A stretch of 64,000 nt of DNA from Miltoncostaea sp050249835 (GCA_050249835.1 JBFWPT010000009.1:1-64000); one strand, 5' to 3'. Positions 36,076-44,790 are shown, counted from the first letter of the stretch. The notes: a model not told the origin generated them from the letters alone. A program made the numbers and translations.

Positions 36076-36675
36076 ATGGTGCTCATGTTCTTCGTGGTGC
36101 GATGCGGTAGGCGGGTGCGGATGCGGGCCGCCGCGCTCGGGGTGGCGGCCCTGGCCGCGGCCGTCGCGCCGGGGGCCGCCACGGCGGCCACCTCGGGCGC
36201 GCAGGTGACGGTCACGGGGGGATCGCTGTCGCTCTCGGCGGGCGACTTCCAGGGGCAGAGCGCCTCCCTCACGGGCGCCGACCAGGTGCTGCAGACCACG
36301 CCGGCCGCGCCGTGGTCGGCGGTCGACGCCCGCGGGACGGGCGCGTCGTGGAGCGTCGTGGCCTCGGCCACGGACCTCGTCTCCGTGGGCACGCCGAACC
36401 GGGTCATCCCGTCGAGCGCCCTCGCGCTCACGACGGGGGCGATCTCCGCGGGCACCGGCGCGGACGCCGTCACCGGCATGACCGGCGCGACCGGGTCGCC
36501 GTTCACGGTGCCGAGCGGTCCGGGCCAGACCAACGTCGGCGTGCTGTCGGCGCCCGGCCCGCACCGCGGCGCCTACACCTTCACGCCCCGCCTGGACATC
36601 ACCATCCCGGCGACGGCGCTCGCCTCCTACGTCGGCAACCCGTACACGACCACCCTCACGGTCACCATCTCGTGA
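36076..36675 (+). CDS. Secreted WxL-type surface protein A
   Basis: Exported protein of 199 residues; an in-frame ATG at 36121 gives a cleaner signal peptide (MRAAALGVAALAAAVAPGAA). The mature part is one Thr/Ser/Gly-rich beta domain with PWSAVDARGTGASWSVV and a C-terminal YTTTLTVTIS. This pattern of V-x-D-x-(R/S)G, a conserved W and a terminal Y-x-x-x-L-x-V strand is that of WxL cell-wall-binding domains. It is the first gene of an operon with DUF916-like and further WxL-like proteins. AGGAAAG lies 10 bases before ATG 36076. Confidence 0.72.
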   Translation: MVLMFFVVRCGRRVRMRAAALGVAALAAAVAPGAATAATSGAQVTVTGGSLSLSAGDFQGQSASLTGADQVLQTTPAAPWSAVDARGTGASWSVVASATDLVSVGTPNRVIPSSALALTTGAISAGTGADAVTGMTGATGSPFTVPSGPGQTNVGVLSAPGPHRGAYTFTPRLDITIPATALASYVGNPYTTTLTVTIS

Positions 36676-37598
36676 TCCTCAGGGTCGTCGTCGCCGCCGT
36701 CCTGGCCCTCGCGGCCTGGACGGGGACCGCCGCCGCCGCCACGGGATCCGTGGTCGGCGTGCAGCCCCTCGACCCCGAGCAGAGCTGGATCGTCCGCACG
36801 ATCGCGCCCGGCCAGTCGGTCCGGGCCGCCGCGGTGCTGGTCAACCTCACCGGCAGCCGCCAGGCCGTGGAGCTCGGGACGGCCGACGGGGTGACGACCG
36901 CCGACGGCGTGTTCACCCTCGCCGGCGAGCAGGAGACCCCCGTGGACGTCGGCGCCTGGATCGAGGCCCCCGCGGGCGCCCTGGTGCTCGCGCCCCACGA
37001 GCGGCGGGTCGTGCGCTTCCGGGTGGAGGTGCCCCCGGACGCCGCCCCCGGCGACCACGCCGGCGGCCTGGTGGTGCGGTCCGCCTCCCGCGCGGAGGTG
37101 CCGACCGGGGACGGGCTCGCGGTGAAGGTGGTCGAGCGCGTCGGCCTGCGGGTCTACGTGACGGTCAGCGGTCCCCGCGACGAGAGCCTGCTCGTCGAGG
37201 ATCTCCGGGTCGCGACCACCAAGGGCGGGACCATGCGCGAGGCCTTCGGGCTCCCGGGCTCGCTGGAGGTGTCCTTCCGGGTGCGCCACGCGGGCAACGT
37301 CCGCTTCGACGCCCTGTCCGGGCGCGTCGCGGTGAGCCGCGGAGGCGGCGTCGTGCGCGAGATGCCGTTCGACCTGGGCACGATGCTGCCGCGCGGCTCC
37401 CGCGAGATGACCGTGGGCATGCCCCTGGACACCTGGTCCCCCGGGGACTACGACGTCGCGGTCTGGATCGGCGACGCACCGGCGCCGCGCGCCGCGGAGG
37501 ACGTGACGATCAACCCGCTGCGGCCGATGGCGACCGGCGGGATGCTGCTCGCGGTCGTCGGGGCGGGGCTCTGGAGCAGGAGGCGGCGTGCGCGGTGA
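36672..37598 (+). CDS. DUF916-like (WxL-associated) membrane-anchored surface protein
   Basis: A 308-residue protein: signal peptide (VVVAAVLALAAWTGTAAAA), then a domain resembling DUF916, the WxL-protein peptidoglycan-binding partner (LVNLTGSRQAVELGTADG, DVGAWIEAP, VVRFRVEVPPDAAPGDHAGG), a second beta domain and a C-terminal anchor TGGMLLAVVGAGLW followed by RRRR. In Firmicutes such proteins are encoded with WxL proteins and assemble on the wall. The GTG overlaps the previous stop; the 3' end overlaps the next gene by 11 bases. Confidence 0.78.
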   Translation: MILRVVVAAVLALAAWTGTAAAATGSVVGVQPLDPEQSWIVRTIAPGQSVRAAAVLVNLTGSRQAVELGTADGVTTADGVFTLAGEQETPVDVGAWIEAPAGALVLAPHERRVVRFRVEVPPDAAPGDHAGGLVVRSASRAEVPTGDGLAVKVVERVGLRVYVTVSGPRDESLLVEDLRVATTKGGTMREAFGLPGSLEVSFRVRHAGNVRFDALSGRVAVSRGGGVVREMPFDLGTMLPRGSREMTVGMPLDTWSPGDYDVAVWIGDAPAPRAAEDVTINPLRPMATGGMLLAVVGAGLWSRRRRAR

Positions 37599-38091
37599 GG
37601 TGCTCCTCGCCACGCTCCTCGCCTCTGCTCTCCTGGTCCCGGCTCACGCCGCCGGCGCCACGGCACGGGCGGGCGTGGCCCTGCTCGGCGGCGGCGTCGC
37701 GGCGACGGCGCCCGCCGACGTCGAGCTGCCGGCCGCGCGGGTGAGCGGCTCGCCGGTGACCGTCGAGGCCCCGGTGGGCCCGTTCGTGGTCACCGACACC
37801 CGGCCCGGATCGGCCGGGTGGAGCCTCGTCGTGGTCGCGACCGCCCCGGCCGACCCGCTCGGGCGGCCGCTGGGCGCGCCGCTCGTGGTGACGCCGCGCC
37901 CCGCCGCCGTGGGGGGCGCGGGCACCGTTCCGGGCGCCGCCGGGCCGGTGGACGCGCCGCGCGCCATCCTCACGGCCCCGCCCGGCACGGGATCCGGCCG
38001 GGTCGAGGTGACCCCGCTGGTGGGCGTCACCGTGCCCGGCGACGCCGCGACCGCCGTCTACAGCGCGACCCTCGTGGTCACCGTCTCGTGA
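37588..38091 (+). CDS. Secreted WxL-type surface protein C
   Basis: A 167-residue exported protein (signal MRGEVLLATLLASALLVPAHAAG). The mature domain has VGPFVVTDTRPGSAGWSLVV, matching the WxL pattern V-x-D-x-R-(4-5)-W-x-L, and ends YSATLVVTVS like protein A. It overlaps the DUF916-like gene by 11 bases and the lipoprotein gene by 4, so it is an internal operon gene. Confidence 0.75.
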   Translation: MRGEVLLATLLASALLVPAHAAGATARAGVALLGGGVAATAPADVELPAARVSGSPVTVEAPVGPFVVTDTRPGSAGWSLVVVATAPADPLGRPLGAPLVVTPRPAAVGGAGTVPGAAGPVDAPRAILTAPPGTGSGRVEVTPLVGVTVPGDAATAVYSATLVVTVS

Positions 38092-38567
38092 CCCTCCGGG
38101 CCCTCATCGGCGCCGGGGCCGCCGCGGCCGTCCTGGCGACGGCCGGCTGCGCCGTGGATCCCGCGCCGCCCGCCGCGGACCCCGCGGGCGCCCCGGACCC
38201 CGCTGCCGCGCCCACGGTGTCGGCCGGGTTCGCCCTCGTCCCGGACGCCCCGGGCGCCGTCGCGCGGGTCTCGGCGCCCCCGGGCGGCGAGGCGGTCGTC
38301 GCGCTGCGCGTGGCGAACGCCTCCGACGCCACGCGCACCCTCGCGCTCGCCTCGCGGGTCCCGTGGATGACGGTCGCCCCCGAGGTGAGCGTCCCGCCGC
38401 GCCAGAGCGCGCCGGTCACCGCCGTGGTGCGGGTCCCGCCCGACGCCCCCGCCGTCCTGCGCGGGACCGTCGTCGCGCGGGCCCAGGGCGACCGCGGCGC
38501 GGTGGTGTCGGTCTCCTACGAGTCCGCGGCGGACGTCGCGGTGCGGGTACTGGACGCGCGGCGGTGA
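38088..38567 (+). CDS. Predicted lipoprotein of the WxL cluster
   Basis: A 159-residue protein with lipobox LATAGC (Cys about residue 22). After an Asp/Pro/Ala linker the beta domain (VVALRVANASDATRTLALASRVPWMTVAPE, VPPRQSAPVTAVVRVPPDAP) resembles the Ig-like beta-sandwich of peptidoglycan or glycosidase accessory domains. It would be tethered to the outer face of the membrane. It overlaps genes on both sides (GTGA). Confidence 0.7.
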   Translation: MTLRALIGAGAAAAVLATAGCAVDPAPPAADPAGAPDPAAAPTVSAGFALVPDAPGAVARVSAPPGGEAVVALRVANASDATRTLALASRVPWMTVAPEVSVPPRQSAPVTAVVRVPPDAPAVLRGTVVARAQGDRGAVVSVSYESAADVAVRVLDARR

Positions 38568-40036
38568 GGCGCCGGGCGCTCCTTGCGCTCGCCGTCCTCG
38601 TCGCAGCGTCCGCGGGCCTCGCGCCCGCGGCCCTCGGGTACGGGACGAGCACCGTCTACGCCTCGTCGTCCGCCGGGACCCCGCCGGGCGCCTGGGCGGC
38701 GGTGCCCGCCGCCGGCAGCGCCGCGGACGGCGGCGCCGTCGCGACCCTCACCGAGACGGACGCGGGCGGGGTCGCGCCGACGACCTTCCCGTCCGCCCAC
38801 GCCTTCGACGGGTCCCTCGCCGGGTGGTCCGTGACCGACACGAGCGCCGTGCTGTGCGCCATCTCCAGCGCGCACGACGGCTCGGACGGGGCGCCGGCGG
38901 GCTCCATCCGGAGCACCTACGGCGCCCTGCTCAACCTGCTCGGCCTGCTGGCGTGGTGCAACAGCCGGTGGGAGAGCGACACCTTCACCTGGGACGACGG
39001 CGTGCCGGCGTCGGTGGCGTTCTCGATGGACCGCGCCGTGGACGCGAACGGCCTGCTCGGCCTGGTCACCACGACCTGGGAGGCGCACCTCGTCGACGAG
39101 ACGGCGGGTACGACCACGCCGCTCGTGTCGGGGAACGCCACGACCGACCTGGGCTGGGCCACGCAGGCCGCGGCCGGGCTCGGGCCGGAGGACATCGTCC
39201 CGGGCCACACCTACCGCATCCGCATCGACGTGGCGTTCTCGTCGCTGCTCAGCCTCGTCAGCGGGCTGGGATTCAACGCGGACAACGCGGCCCTGGCCGT
39301 GACGCCGCAGGCGCAGCAGGCCTCCGGGGAGCTCCACGTGGACGACGTGCCCGCGGGGACCACCGCGACCCTGGAGCTGCGCGCGCGCACCTCGGGGGAG
39401 CCGTTCGCGGTCGAGGTGTGGGACGGGGCGACGTGGACGACGCGCGCGACCGTCACCGCCGCGTCGCTCACCACGCTGACCCACGGCCTCACGGCCGCGG
39501 AGTGGAACGGCGGGGACGTCCGCGTGCGGTTCACGGCGACCGGGACCGGCGCGGACGCGACCGCGGACGTGCTGTCGGTCGATTGGCTGCGGGTCGTCTC
39601 GACGGGGGGGATCACCGTGTCCGGCCCCACCTCCGTGACGCTGCCGGCCGTGACGATCGACGGGACGGCGCCCGCAGTCACGTCGGGGCCGCTGGGCGAC
39701 GTCACGGTCACGGACAGCGGCGGCGCCGCGTCCGGCTGGGCGCCCACCGCGACGGCCACGCGCTGGGCGCTCGACGGCTCCCCGGCGACGCTGCTGCCCG
39801 CGGACGCCTTCACGGCGAGCCCGACGGCGCCGGCCGCGCCGGACGGCGACAGCCTCGCCGGCGTGAGCGCGGGCGCGGGCGGGACCTTCTCCACGACGAC
39901 CCCGATCACGCTCATGACGGCCTCCGCCGGCAACGGGATCGGGGCCTTCCGCCAGAACCCGGTCCTGGAGCTGACGATCCCGGTGACCACCTTGCACGGG
40001 GTGTACCGATCCGACATCACGCTCTCGGCGTCCTGA
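38564..40036 (+). CDS. Large secreted WxL-type surface protein E
   Basis: A 490-residue exported protein (signal RRRALLALAVLVAASAGLAPAALG). The first about 300 residues form beta-rich domains with WAAVPAAGS, TTTWEAHLVDETAG and VDWLRVVS, reminiscent of carbohydrate- or ligand-binding jelly rolls. The last about 120 residues are a WxL-like domain (LGDVTVTDSGGAASGWAPT, ending YRSDITLSAS). Two Cys (ALLNLLGLLAWCN and SAVLCAIS) may form a disulfide. It is the main candidate for the ligand-binding member of the operon. Confidence 0.75.
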   Translation: MRRRALLALAVLVAASAGLAPAALGYGTSTVYASSSAGTPPGAWAAVPAAGSAADGGAVATLTETDAGGVAPTTFPSAHAFDGSLAGWSVTDTSAVLCAISSAHDGSDGAPAGSIRSTYGALLNLLGLLAWCNSRWESDTFTWDDGVPASVAFSMDRAVDANGLLGLVTTTWEAHLVDETAGTTTPLVSGNATTDLGWATQAAAGLGPEDIVPGHTYRIRIDVAFSSLLSLVSGLGFNADNAALAVTPQAQQASGELHVDDVPAGTTATLELRARTSGEPFAVEVWDGATWTTRATVTAASLTTLTHGLTAAEWNGGDVRVRFTATGTGADATADVLSVDWLRVVSTGGITVSGPTSVTLPAVTIDGTAPAVTSGPLGDVTVTDSGGAASGWAPTATATRWALDGSPATLLPADAFTASPTAPAAPDGDSLAGVSAGAGGTFSTTTPITLMTASAGNGIGAFRQNPVLELTIPVTTLHGVYRSDITLSAS

Positions 40037-40827
40037 CCGCCGCCCTGGCGCTCGCCGCCGCCGTCGCCGGGCCCGCCGGGGCGACGCGCGTGAGCGTGCC
40101 GGTGGTCAACGTCTCCGCGCCCGAGGTGTCGTTCGTGACGCCGTCCGACGGCGCCCGGGTGACGGCGGGCAGGCGCACGACGGTGCGGGTGGAGGCCGTC
40201 CGCGCCGACGCGGTGCGCGTCCTGGTGGACGGCGCCCCCACGTGGACGGCCCCCCTGGCCCTGCTCGAGCGCCCCTGGACGCCCGCCCCCGGCACGCACC
40301 GGCTGGTGGCCGTGGCGTCGCGCGACGGCGTCCCGGACGCCGTCGCCGCGATCGAGGTGGTCGCCGTGGAGGACGCCCCGGCGCCGGCCGCGCCCACCCC
40401 GGCCGCGCCCGCCCCGCCGCCCGACGCCACGACCCCGGCGACGCCTGTGCCCGCCGGCGGCCCGGAGCTGGGAGCGGACCCCGGGACCGTCGAGGCCGCG
40501 GCGCCCCCGGGGGCCGGCCCGGCCGCGCCGCGCCGGCCGCGCCGCGCCGCGCCCGCGCCGCCCGTGCCCGCCGCTCCCGGCGCGGTTCCCGCCGCGGAGC
40601 CGTCCGGGCCGCGCGCCCGCGGCGACGATGACGGCGGCGGCGGCCCGGTGGCCGCGATCGGCCGCCTGCTGAGCGACCCGGAGCGGGTGGCGTGGACCGT
40701 CGCGTTCCCATTCCTGCTGGTGATGGCCGCCCTCGCCTACGCGCTGCTGCAGCGCTTCGTGGACGGCGGCCGCAAGCTCGCGTGGCGCGGCCGCGGCACG
40801 CCCGACGACACGATGATCGAGTTCTGA
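40009..40827 (+). CDS. Type I membrane protein with Ig-like domain and Pro/Ala-rich stalk
   Basis: About 272 residues. The clear reading frame encodes a signal peptide (GVLTAALALAAAVAGPAGA), an Ig-like domain (SFVTPSDGARVTAG...TVRVEA, LALLERPWTPAPGTHRLVAVAS), a long Pro/Ala stalk, one membrane segment (VAFPFLLVMAALAYALL) and a short basic cytoplasmic tail. No ATG, GTG or TTG is available before the signal peptide; ATC 40009 gives (M)RHHALGVLTAAL, and CTG 40033 overlaps the previous stop. It is probably the membrane anchor of the WxL assembly. Confidence 0.7.
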   Translation: MRHHALGVLTAALALAAAVAGPAGATRVSVPVVNVSAPEVSFVTPSDGARVTAGRRTTVRVEAVRADAVRVLVDGAPTWTAPLALLERPWTPAPGTHRLVAVASRDGVPDAVAAIEVVAVEDAPAPAAPTPAAPAPPPDATTPATPVPAGGPELGADPGTVEAAAPPGAGPAAPRRPRRAAPAPPVPAAPGAVPAAEPSGPRARGDDDGGGGPVAAIGRLLSDPERVAWTVAFPFLLVMAALAYALLQRFVDGGRKLAWRGRGTPDDTMIEF

Positions 40828-42221
40828 TGGCCGTCGCGCGCAGCGAGCGGCCCTGGTTCCAGCTCGAGGACCGCCACGGCGGCGTCCTGGCCCTGCGCCT
40901 GGCCGCGGCGGCGGTCGTCGCCCTGGCCGCCCTCGTGCCGGGGGCCGTCCCCGACGGCACCGACCCCGCGGTCGTGATCCCGGTGTGCGCCCTGGCCGCG
41001 GCCCTGCAGGTGGCCCTCTGGCGCGTCCCGCTGCGGTGGCCGCGGCGGCTGCGCCTGGCGGTCGACCTGAGCCTGGTCGTGGACGCGGCCTGGGCCACGG
41101 CCCTCGTCGCGGTGGCGGGCGGCTCGCGCGGCCCCGTGGCCGCGCTCTTCGTGGTCACCGCCCTGTGGGCCGCCCTGGGATACTCGGCCCGCACCGGGGT
41201 GAAGGCCGGCGTGCTCGCGTCGATCGGCTTCCTGACGATCGTGTGGGAGGACGACGGGCGGTTGTGGAGCGCCGCCTCGCTCGGCCGGCTGGCCTTCCTG
41301 TGGGGCGTGCTCGCCGCGGCCGTGCTCGGCGCGGCGACCGGGGAGCGCGAGCTGGTGGTGCGCGCGCGGCGGCTGGAGGTGCTGCACGGCGCCGCCCGCG
41401 ACCTGCTGGCGGCGCCCGACGCCGCCACGATGACGGAGATCGCCCGCGCGGCGGGGGAGGGGCTCATGCCCGGCTGGCGGGTGGACGTGCGCCGCCCGGA
41501 CGCCGCGACCCCGCCGGGGGCCTGGCTCGGCCGCGACGGCGGCGAGGGCGTGGTGCTGGTGCCGGTGGAGGTCGCGGGGAACGCGGTGGCCCTGATCGGG
41601 TGCCGCCGGGCGCTGGCGCGCGGCCGGCGGCGGCACCGGATCCGGCGCCGCGACCTGGAGGGCCTGGAGACGCTCGCCGCCGGGCTCGGCAGCGCCCTGT
41701 GGCGCGCGGCCCTGGTGGACGACATCCGCCGGCAGAGCCTCACGGACGGCCTGACGGGCATCGCGAACCGCCGCTCCTTCGACATCGAGCTGGCCCGGCG
41801 CCTGGCGGAGGGGGCCCGGTCGGGCGCGCCCGTCGCCCTCTGCATGGTGGACATCGACCACTTCAAGTCGTTCAACGACACGTTCGGGCACCAGGCCGGG
41901 GACGAGGCGATCGCGACGGTGGCGGCGGTGCTGGCGCGCACCTGCCGGGCGGGGGACATCCCCGCGCGGTACGGCGGCGAGGAGATGGCGCTCATCCTGC
42001 CGGGGGCGGGCGAGGAGGAGGCCCTGATGGTGGGCGAGCGGGTGCGGGCGGCGATCGCCGCGACGCCGGTCGGCCCCCGCGCGGTGAGCGTCAGCGTGGG
42101 CGTCGCCGTGTCCCGGGGCGGGTGCTCGCCGGAGGTGCTCGTGGAGGCCGCCGACCGGGCGCTGTACGAGGCGAAGGAGGGGGGCCGCAACCGGGTCGTC
42201 GCGGGCGCCGCGGCCGTGTGA
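40827..42221 (+). CDS. Membrane diguanylate cyclase (GGDEF)
   Basis: A 464-residue protein: about six N-terminal membrane segments (residues 15-170), a GAF-like linker, and a GGDEF domain (about 300-460) with DIDHFKSFNDTFGH, the active-site RYGGEEMALILPG and the inhibitory I-site RAGD five residues before it. It should make c-di-GMP with product inhibition. The ATG overlaps the stop of the stalk protein (TGATG), so it belongs to the WxL operon, linking surface-protein output and c-di-GMP. Confidence 0.92.
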   Translation: MAVARSERPWFQLEDRHGGVLALRLAAAAVVALAALVPGAVPDGTDPAVVIPVCALAAALQVALWRVPLRWPRRLRLAVDLSLVVDAAWATALVAVAGGSRGPVAALFVVTALWAALGYSARTGVKAGVLASIGFLTIVWEDDGRLWSAASLGRLAFLWGVLAAAVLGAATGERELVVRARRLEVLHGAARDLLAAPDAATMTEIARAAGEGLMPGWRVDVRRPDAATPPGAWLGRDGGEGVVLVPVEVAGNAVALIGCRRALARGRRRHRIRRRDLEGLETLAAGLGSALWRAALVDDIRRQSLTDGLTGIANRRSFDIELARRLAEGARSGAPVALCMVDIDHFKSFNDTFGHQAGDEAIATVAAVLARTCRAGDIPARYGGEEMALILPGAGEEEALMVGERVRAAIAATPVGPRAVSVSVGVAVSRGGCSPEVLVEAADRALYEAKEGGRNRVVAGAAAV

Positions 42222-42233
42222 TCTGATGGGGCG

Positions 42234-43136
42234 GTGGCGGCGAGCGGCGTGCGCGTGGGGACGGCCTCCTGGACCGACCCGGAGTTCATCAAGGCGGGCT
42301 GGTACCCGCCCGAGGTGAAGGGCGACGCCGAGGGGCGGCTGCGGTACTACGCGGAGCGCTTCCCCATGGTGGAGGTCAACGCGAGCTTCTACGCCCTGCC
42401 GACGGTGGAGACCACCGAGGCGTGGGCCTCCCGCACGCCGGACGCCTTCCGCTTCCACGTGAAGGCGCACCAGGTGGTGTCCGGGCACCCGTCCGATCCG
42501 AACCGCCTGCCGCCGCCGCTGCGCGAGCTGCCCTTCGAGGCGGACAAGCGGGGCCGCATCCGGCGCCCGTCACGCGAGCTGCGCGACGCGGTCATCGACT
42601 CCCTGCTGGAGGCCTGCGGCCCGCTCGGCGACAAGCTGGGCGCGATCCTGGTGCAGCTGCCGCCGTTCGTCGTCGCCGGCGACGCCCAGCGGCGGGAGAT
42701 CGCCCGGATCGTCGACCGCCTGAAGCCCGCCCGCACGGCGGTCGAGTTCCGCCACCGCTCCTGGGCCGAACCGGACGAGCGCCGCGCGACGGCCGAGCTC
42801 CTGGGCGAGCGCGACGCCGCCTGGGTCTGCGTGGACGCCCCGCGGAGCGACGCGAAGAACCTGATGCCCCCGATCGTCGAGGTCACGAGCCCCGCCCTGG
42901 CCTACCTCCGCCTGCACGGCCGGAACGCCGCCACCTGGAACACCGGCCGCACCGTCGCCGAGCGCTTCGACCACGTCTACTCCGACGACGAGATGGAGGA
43001 GTGGATCGAGCCCGTCCTCGACATGGCCGAGCGGGCGCAGGAGGTGGCGGTGGTCTTCAACAACAACGCGAGAGACCACGCCCTGAGGAACGCCACCCGG
43101 TTCACCGAGCTCCTGCGGGGCACGCCGGAGGGCTGA
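42234..43136 (+). CDS. DUF72 family protein
   Basis: A 300-residue TIM-barrel-like protein of the DUF72 (YecE) family: GTASWTDPEFIKAGWYP, FYALP, FRFHVKAHQVVSGHP, AVEFRHRSW and YLRLHGRN, ending with VVFNNNARDHALRNA. The biochemical role is unknown although the family is widespread. GTG 42234 is 12 bases after the diguanylate cyclase stop, so it may be in the same transcript. Confidence 0.9.
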   Translation: MAASGVRVGTASWTDPEFIKAGWYPPEVKGDAEGRLRYYAERFPMVEVNASFYALPTVETTEAWASRTPDAFRFHVKAHQVVSGHPSDPNRLPPPLRELPFEADKRGRIRRPSRELRDAVIDSLLEACGPLGDKLGAILVQLPPFVVAGDAQRREIARIVDRLKPARTAVEFRHRSWAEPDERRATAELLGERDAAWVCVDAPRSDAKNLMPPIVEVTSPALAYLRLHGRNAATWNTGRTVAERFDHVYSDDEMEEWIEPVLDMAERAQEVAVVFNNNARDHALRNATRFTELLRGTPEG

Positions 43137-43183
43137 GGGGAGGGGGGTCGGGGGTCCGGGATCCGGGCGCGGAACCTCGGGGA

Positions 43184-43280
43184 CCCCATGCGCCGGTCGG
43201 GGCGCGGGCGGGGACCCAAGTGGAACCCCTGGACGAAAAGCCTGCAATTCCGCCGTTCTGCTCGGGCAGCCGGCGGGGCG
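43184..43280 (+). repeat. Intergenic repeat copy R1
   Basis: The core 43184-43226 (43 bases) starts CCCCATG and ends AAGTGGAAC. It aligns without gaps to cores at 58470, 58580 and 58904. The 3' extension to about 43280 (CGAAAAGCCTGCAA, CGTTC, CAGCCGG, GGCG) aligns with copy R2. The arms AGTGGAAC and GTTCTGCT can form an 8-bp stem with G-T pairs. Confidence 0.75.
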
Positions 43281-43423
43281 GGGGCGCCGTGTCGCCGGCC
43301 ATCCCGTGACGGCCGCCGACGCGGGGACCGCACGGGATCGTGGTGCATCGGCTCGGAGTCGTGACCCCGGGTCCCCCGGCCGCGGCGGGGAGCCGGGGCC
43401 CGCCCGGGGGAAGGCGTCGCTTG

Positions 43424-43510
43424 GGGGGCACGGGGTGCCCCAAGTGGAACACTTCGCCGAAAGCCCTGCAAACGGGGCGTTCCTCGCGGCCCGGCAGCCG
43501 GGGCGTGGGG
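43424..43510 (+). repeat. Intergenic repeat copy R2
   Basis: Contains GGGGGGCACGGGG, then CCAAGTGGAAC (to 43450), CGAAAGCCCTGCAA, CGTTCC and GCAGCCGG, in the same order and near-equal spacing as R1. It lacks the CATG/CCGGTCGG 5' part of the other copies. GGAAC can pair with GTTCC. Confidence 0.7.
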
Positions 43511-43751
43511 GTTCGCCTCAGGGATGTCCCGCACCGCCCCGCCTGGATCATCGTCCGGGCGGGACGGGGGACGCGGTCCAGCCCCCCCTTGGGGTCCACG
43601 CGTGGCGACCGTTGCCCTCGGCGCCTGCATTGACCGCGTGGCGGACCGTTGTGACGATTGATACGCCCCTCGACGGCAATGGTCAAGCGCATCCTGCCCG
43701 CGCGGGTCCCGGCACCGGCATGCGAGACGAAGCCCCCGCCGGGCGGGCGGG

Positions 43752-44099
43752 TCACTCGTCCTCGGAGACGTCCTCCTCGTCGGCCTCGCCGTAGACGGCG
43801 CGGTCCTCCTCGTCCTCCGGGTCGAAGGCGTCGTCCAGGATCCGCTGGGTGCCGTCGAGGGGGCCGTAGGAGGCGTTGTCCACGAGGGCGGCCTCGGACT
43901 GCTCGAAGCCCTCCGAGACGCCGCCGCCGGCCTCGATGACCGGGATCATGGCGGGGTCGAGCGGCTCGTCCGACTGGGCGCCGTCGACCGTGCGGAAGGC
44001 CTCGTCGTCCAGCTCGCGCACCTCGAGGCCGAGTTCCTCCTCGAGGTCCTCCGGGTCGATCTCGCTGTACGGGTCGTCGGGGGGCGGTGCGGTTCCCAT
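43752..44099 (-). CDS. Small acidic hypothetical protein
   Basis: A 115-residue strongly acidic protein (SEIDPEDLEEELGLEVREL..., ending EADEEDVSEDE), probably partly disordered; family unknown. ATG 44099 is preferred over GTG 44102 because GGAGG lies 5 bases upstream. A -10-like TAGCAT on the minus strand precedes it. It is read toward the repeat-bearing gap. Confidence 0.65.
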   Translation of the reverse strand: MGTAPPPDDPYSEIDPEDLEEELGLEVRELDDEAFRTVDGAQSDEPLDPAMIPVIEAGGGVSEGFEQSEAALVDNASYGPLDGTQRILDDAFDPEDEEDRAVYGEADEEDVSEDE

Positions 44100-44167
44100 C
44101 ACGGCCTCCGGTCGCGGGTGCTCGGTGACCCGATGCTACCCCCGGCGCCGCCCGGCGAGCCCCCGCG

Positions 44168-44686
44168 TCAGCGGGCGGGGGCGGTGCGGTCGACCGGGGC
44201 GCCCGCCTCGGCGGCCATGGCCTCGATCATCACGGCGGTGTCGACCGCCGCGGGAGTCTCCTCGTCCGTCGCGCGATCCGCGACGAACCACGCCTCCCGG
44301 GCGTAGTAGGTCAGGCGGGCGGCCGCGTCGGGGCGCCCGGCGGCCTCGTGGGCCTCGCGCTCCAGGTAGGCGAGGATCTCCGCCGTCTCGCGGTGGTCCC
44401 AGCCTCCGCCGCCGGCCGGGTCGCGCTTGCGGGCGATGACCCACCAGGCGACGCCCAGGAACGGCAGCTTGATGAGGATGAAGGCGCCGATGATCCAGCC
44501 GGCGAGCGTCTCCGGGCTGCCGGCGCCCGCGGCGAGCAGGGCGACGAACATCCCGACGGAGAGGATCATCGCCACGCCCATCATCGCCCCGATGAGGACC
44601 GGGGTGCGGAGGTCGCCGGCGCGGTCGGTGAACGCGAGCGCGAGCGGCGACCGGCGTCGCGGGGCCGCGGGCTGGGGTGAGTTCAC
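44168..44686 (-). CDS. Hypothetical membrane protein with two membrane segments
   Basis: A 172-residue protein: short basic N-terminus, membrane segments LIGAMMGVAMILSVGMFVAL and LAGWIIGAFILIKLPFLGVAW, then a cytoplasmic helical part (WDHRETAEILAYLEREAHEA, LTYYAREAWFVADRA). No known family. It is divergent from the toroid-protein gene; both promoters share 44687-44790. Confidence 0.7.
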   Translation of the reverse strand: MNSPQPAAPRRRSPLALAFTDRAGDLRTPVLIGAMMGVAMILSVGMFVALLAAGAGSPETLAGWIIGAFILIKLPFLGVAWWVIARKRDPAGGGGWDHRETAEILAYLEREAHEAAGRPDAAARLTYYAREAWFVADRATDEETPAAVDTAVMIEAMAAEAGAPVDRTAPAR

Positions 44687-44790
44687 GCCCGGAGGCTACA
44701 ACCTCCGTGAGCCTCGCTGCCTTCGGGTGGTCACGGCCTCGCCCATCGTCCAGTTGCCGCCTCCGCCCCGCGCCGGTAGGAACCGGTCCG

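Larger units (their letters stand above)
43137..43751. other. 615-base gene-poor gap holding two repeat copies
   Basis: Between the convergent DUF72 gene and the acidic-protein gene. No convincing conserved gene is seen, though several frames are open because of high G+C. The notable content is two related repeat units (43184-43280 and 43424-43510). The segment 43600-43690 is less GC-rich (GTTGTGACGATTGATAC) and could hold a promoter. Confidence 0.6.

Noticed and set aside
43306..43794. Plus-strand ORFs in the 43.1-43.75 kb gap as protein genes
   Set aside because: Low-complexity Pro/Arg/Gly translations, one overlapping the acidic-protein gene; open frames are expected by chance here.
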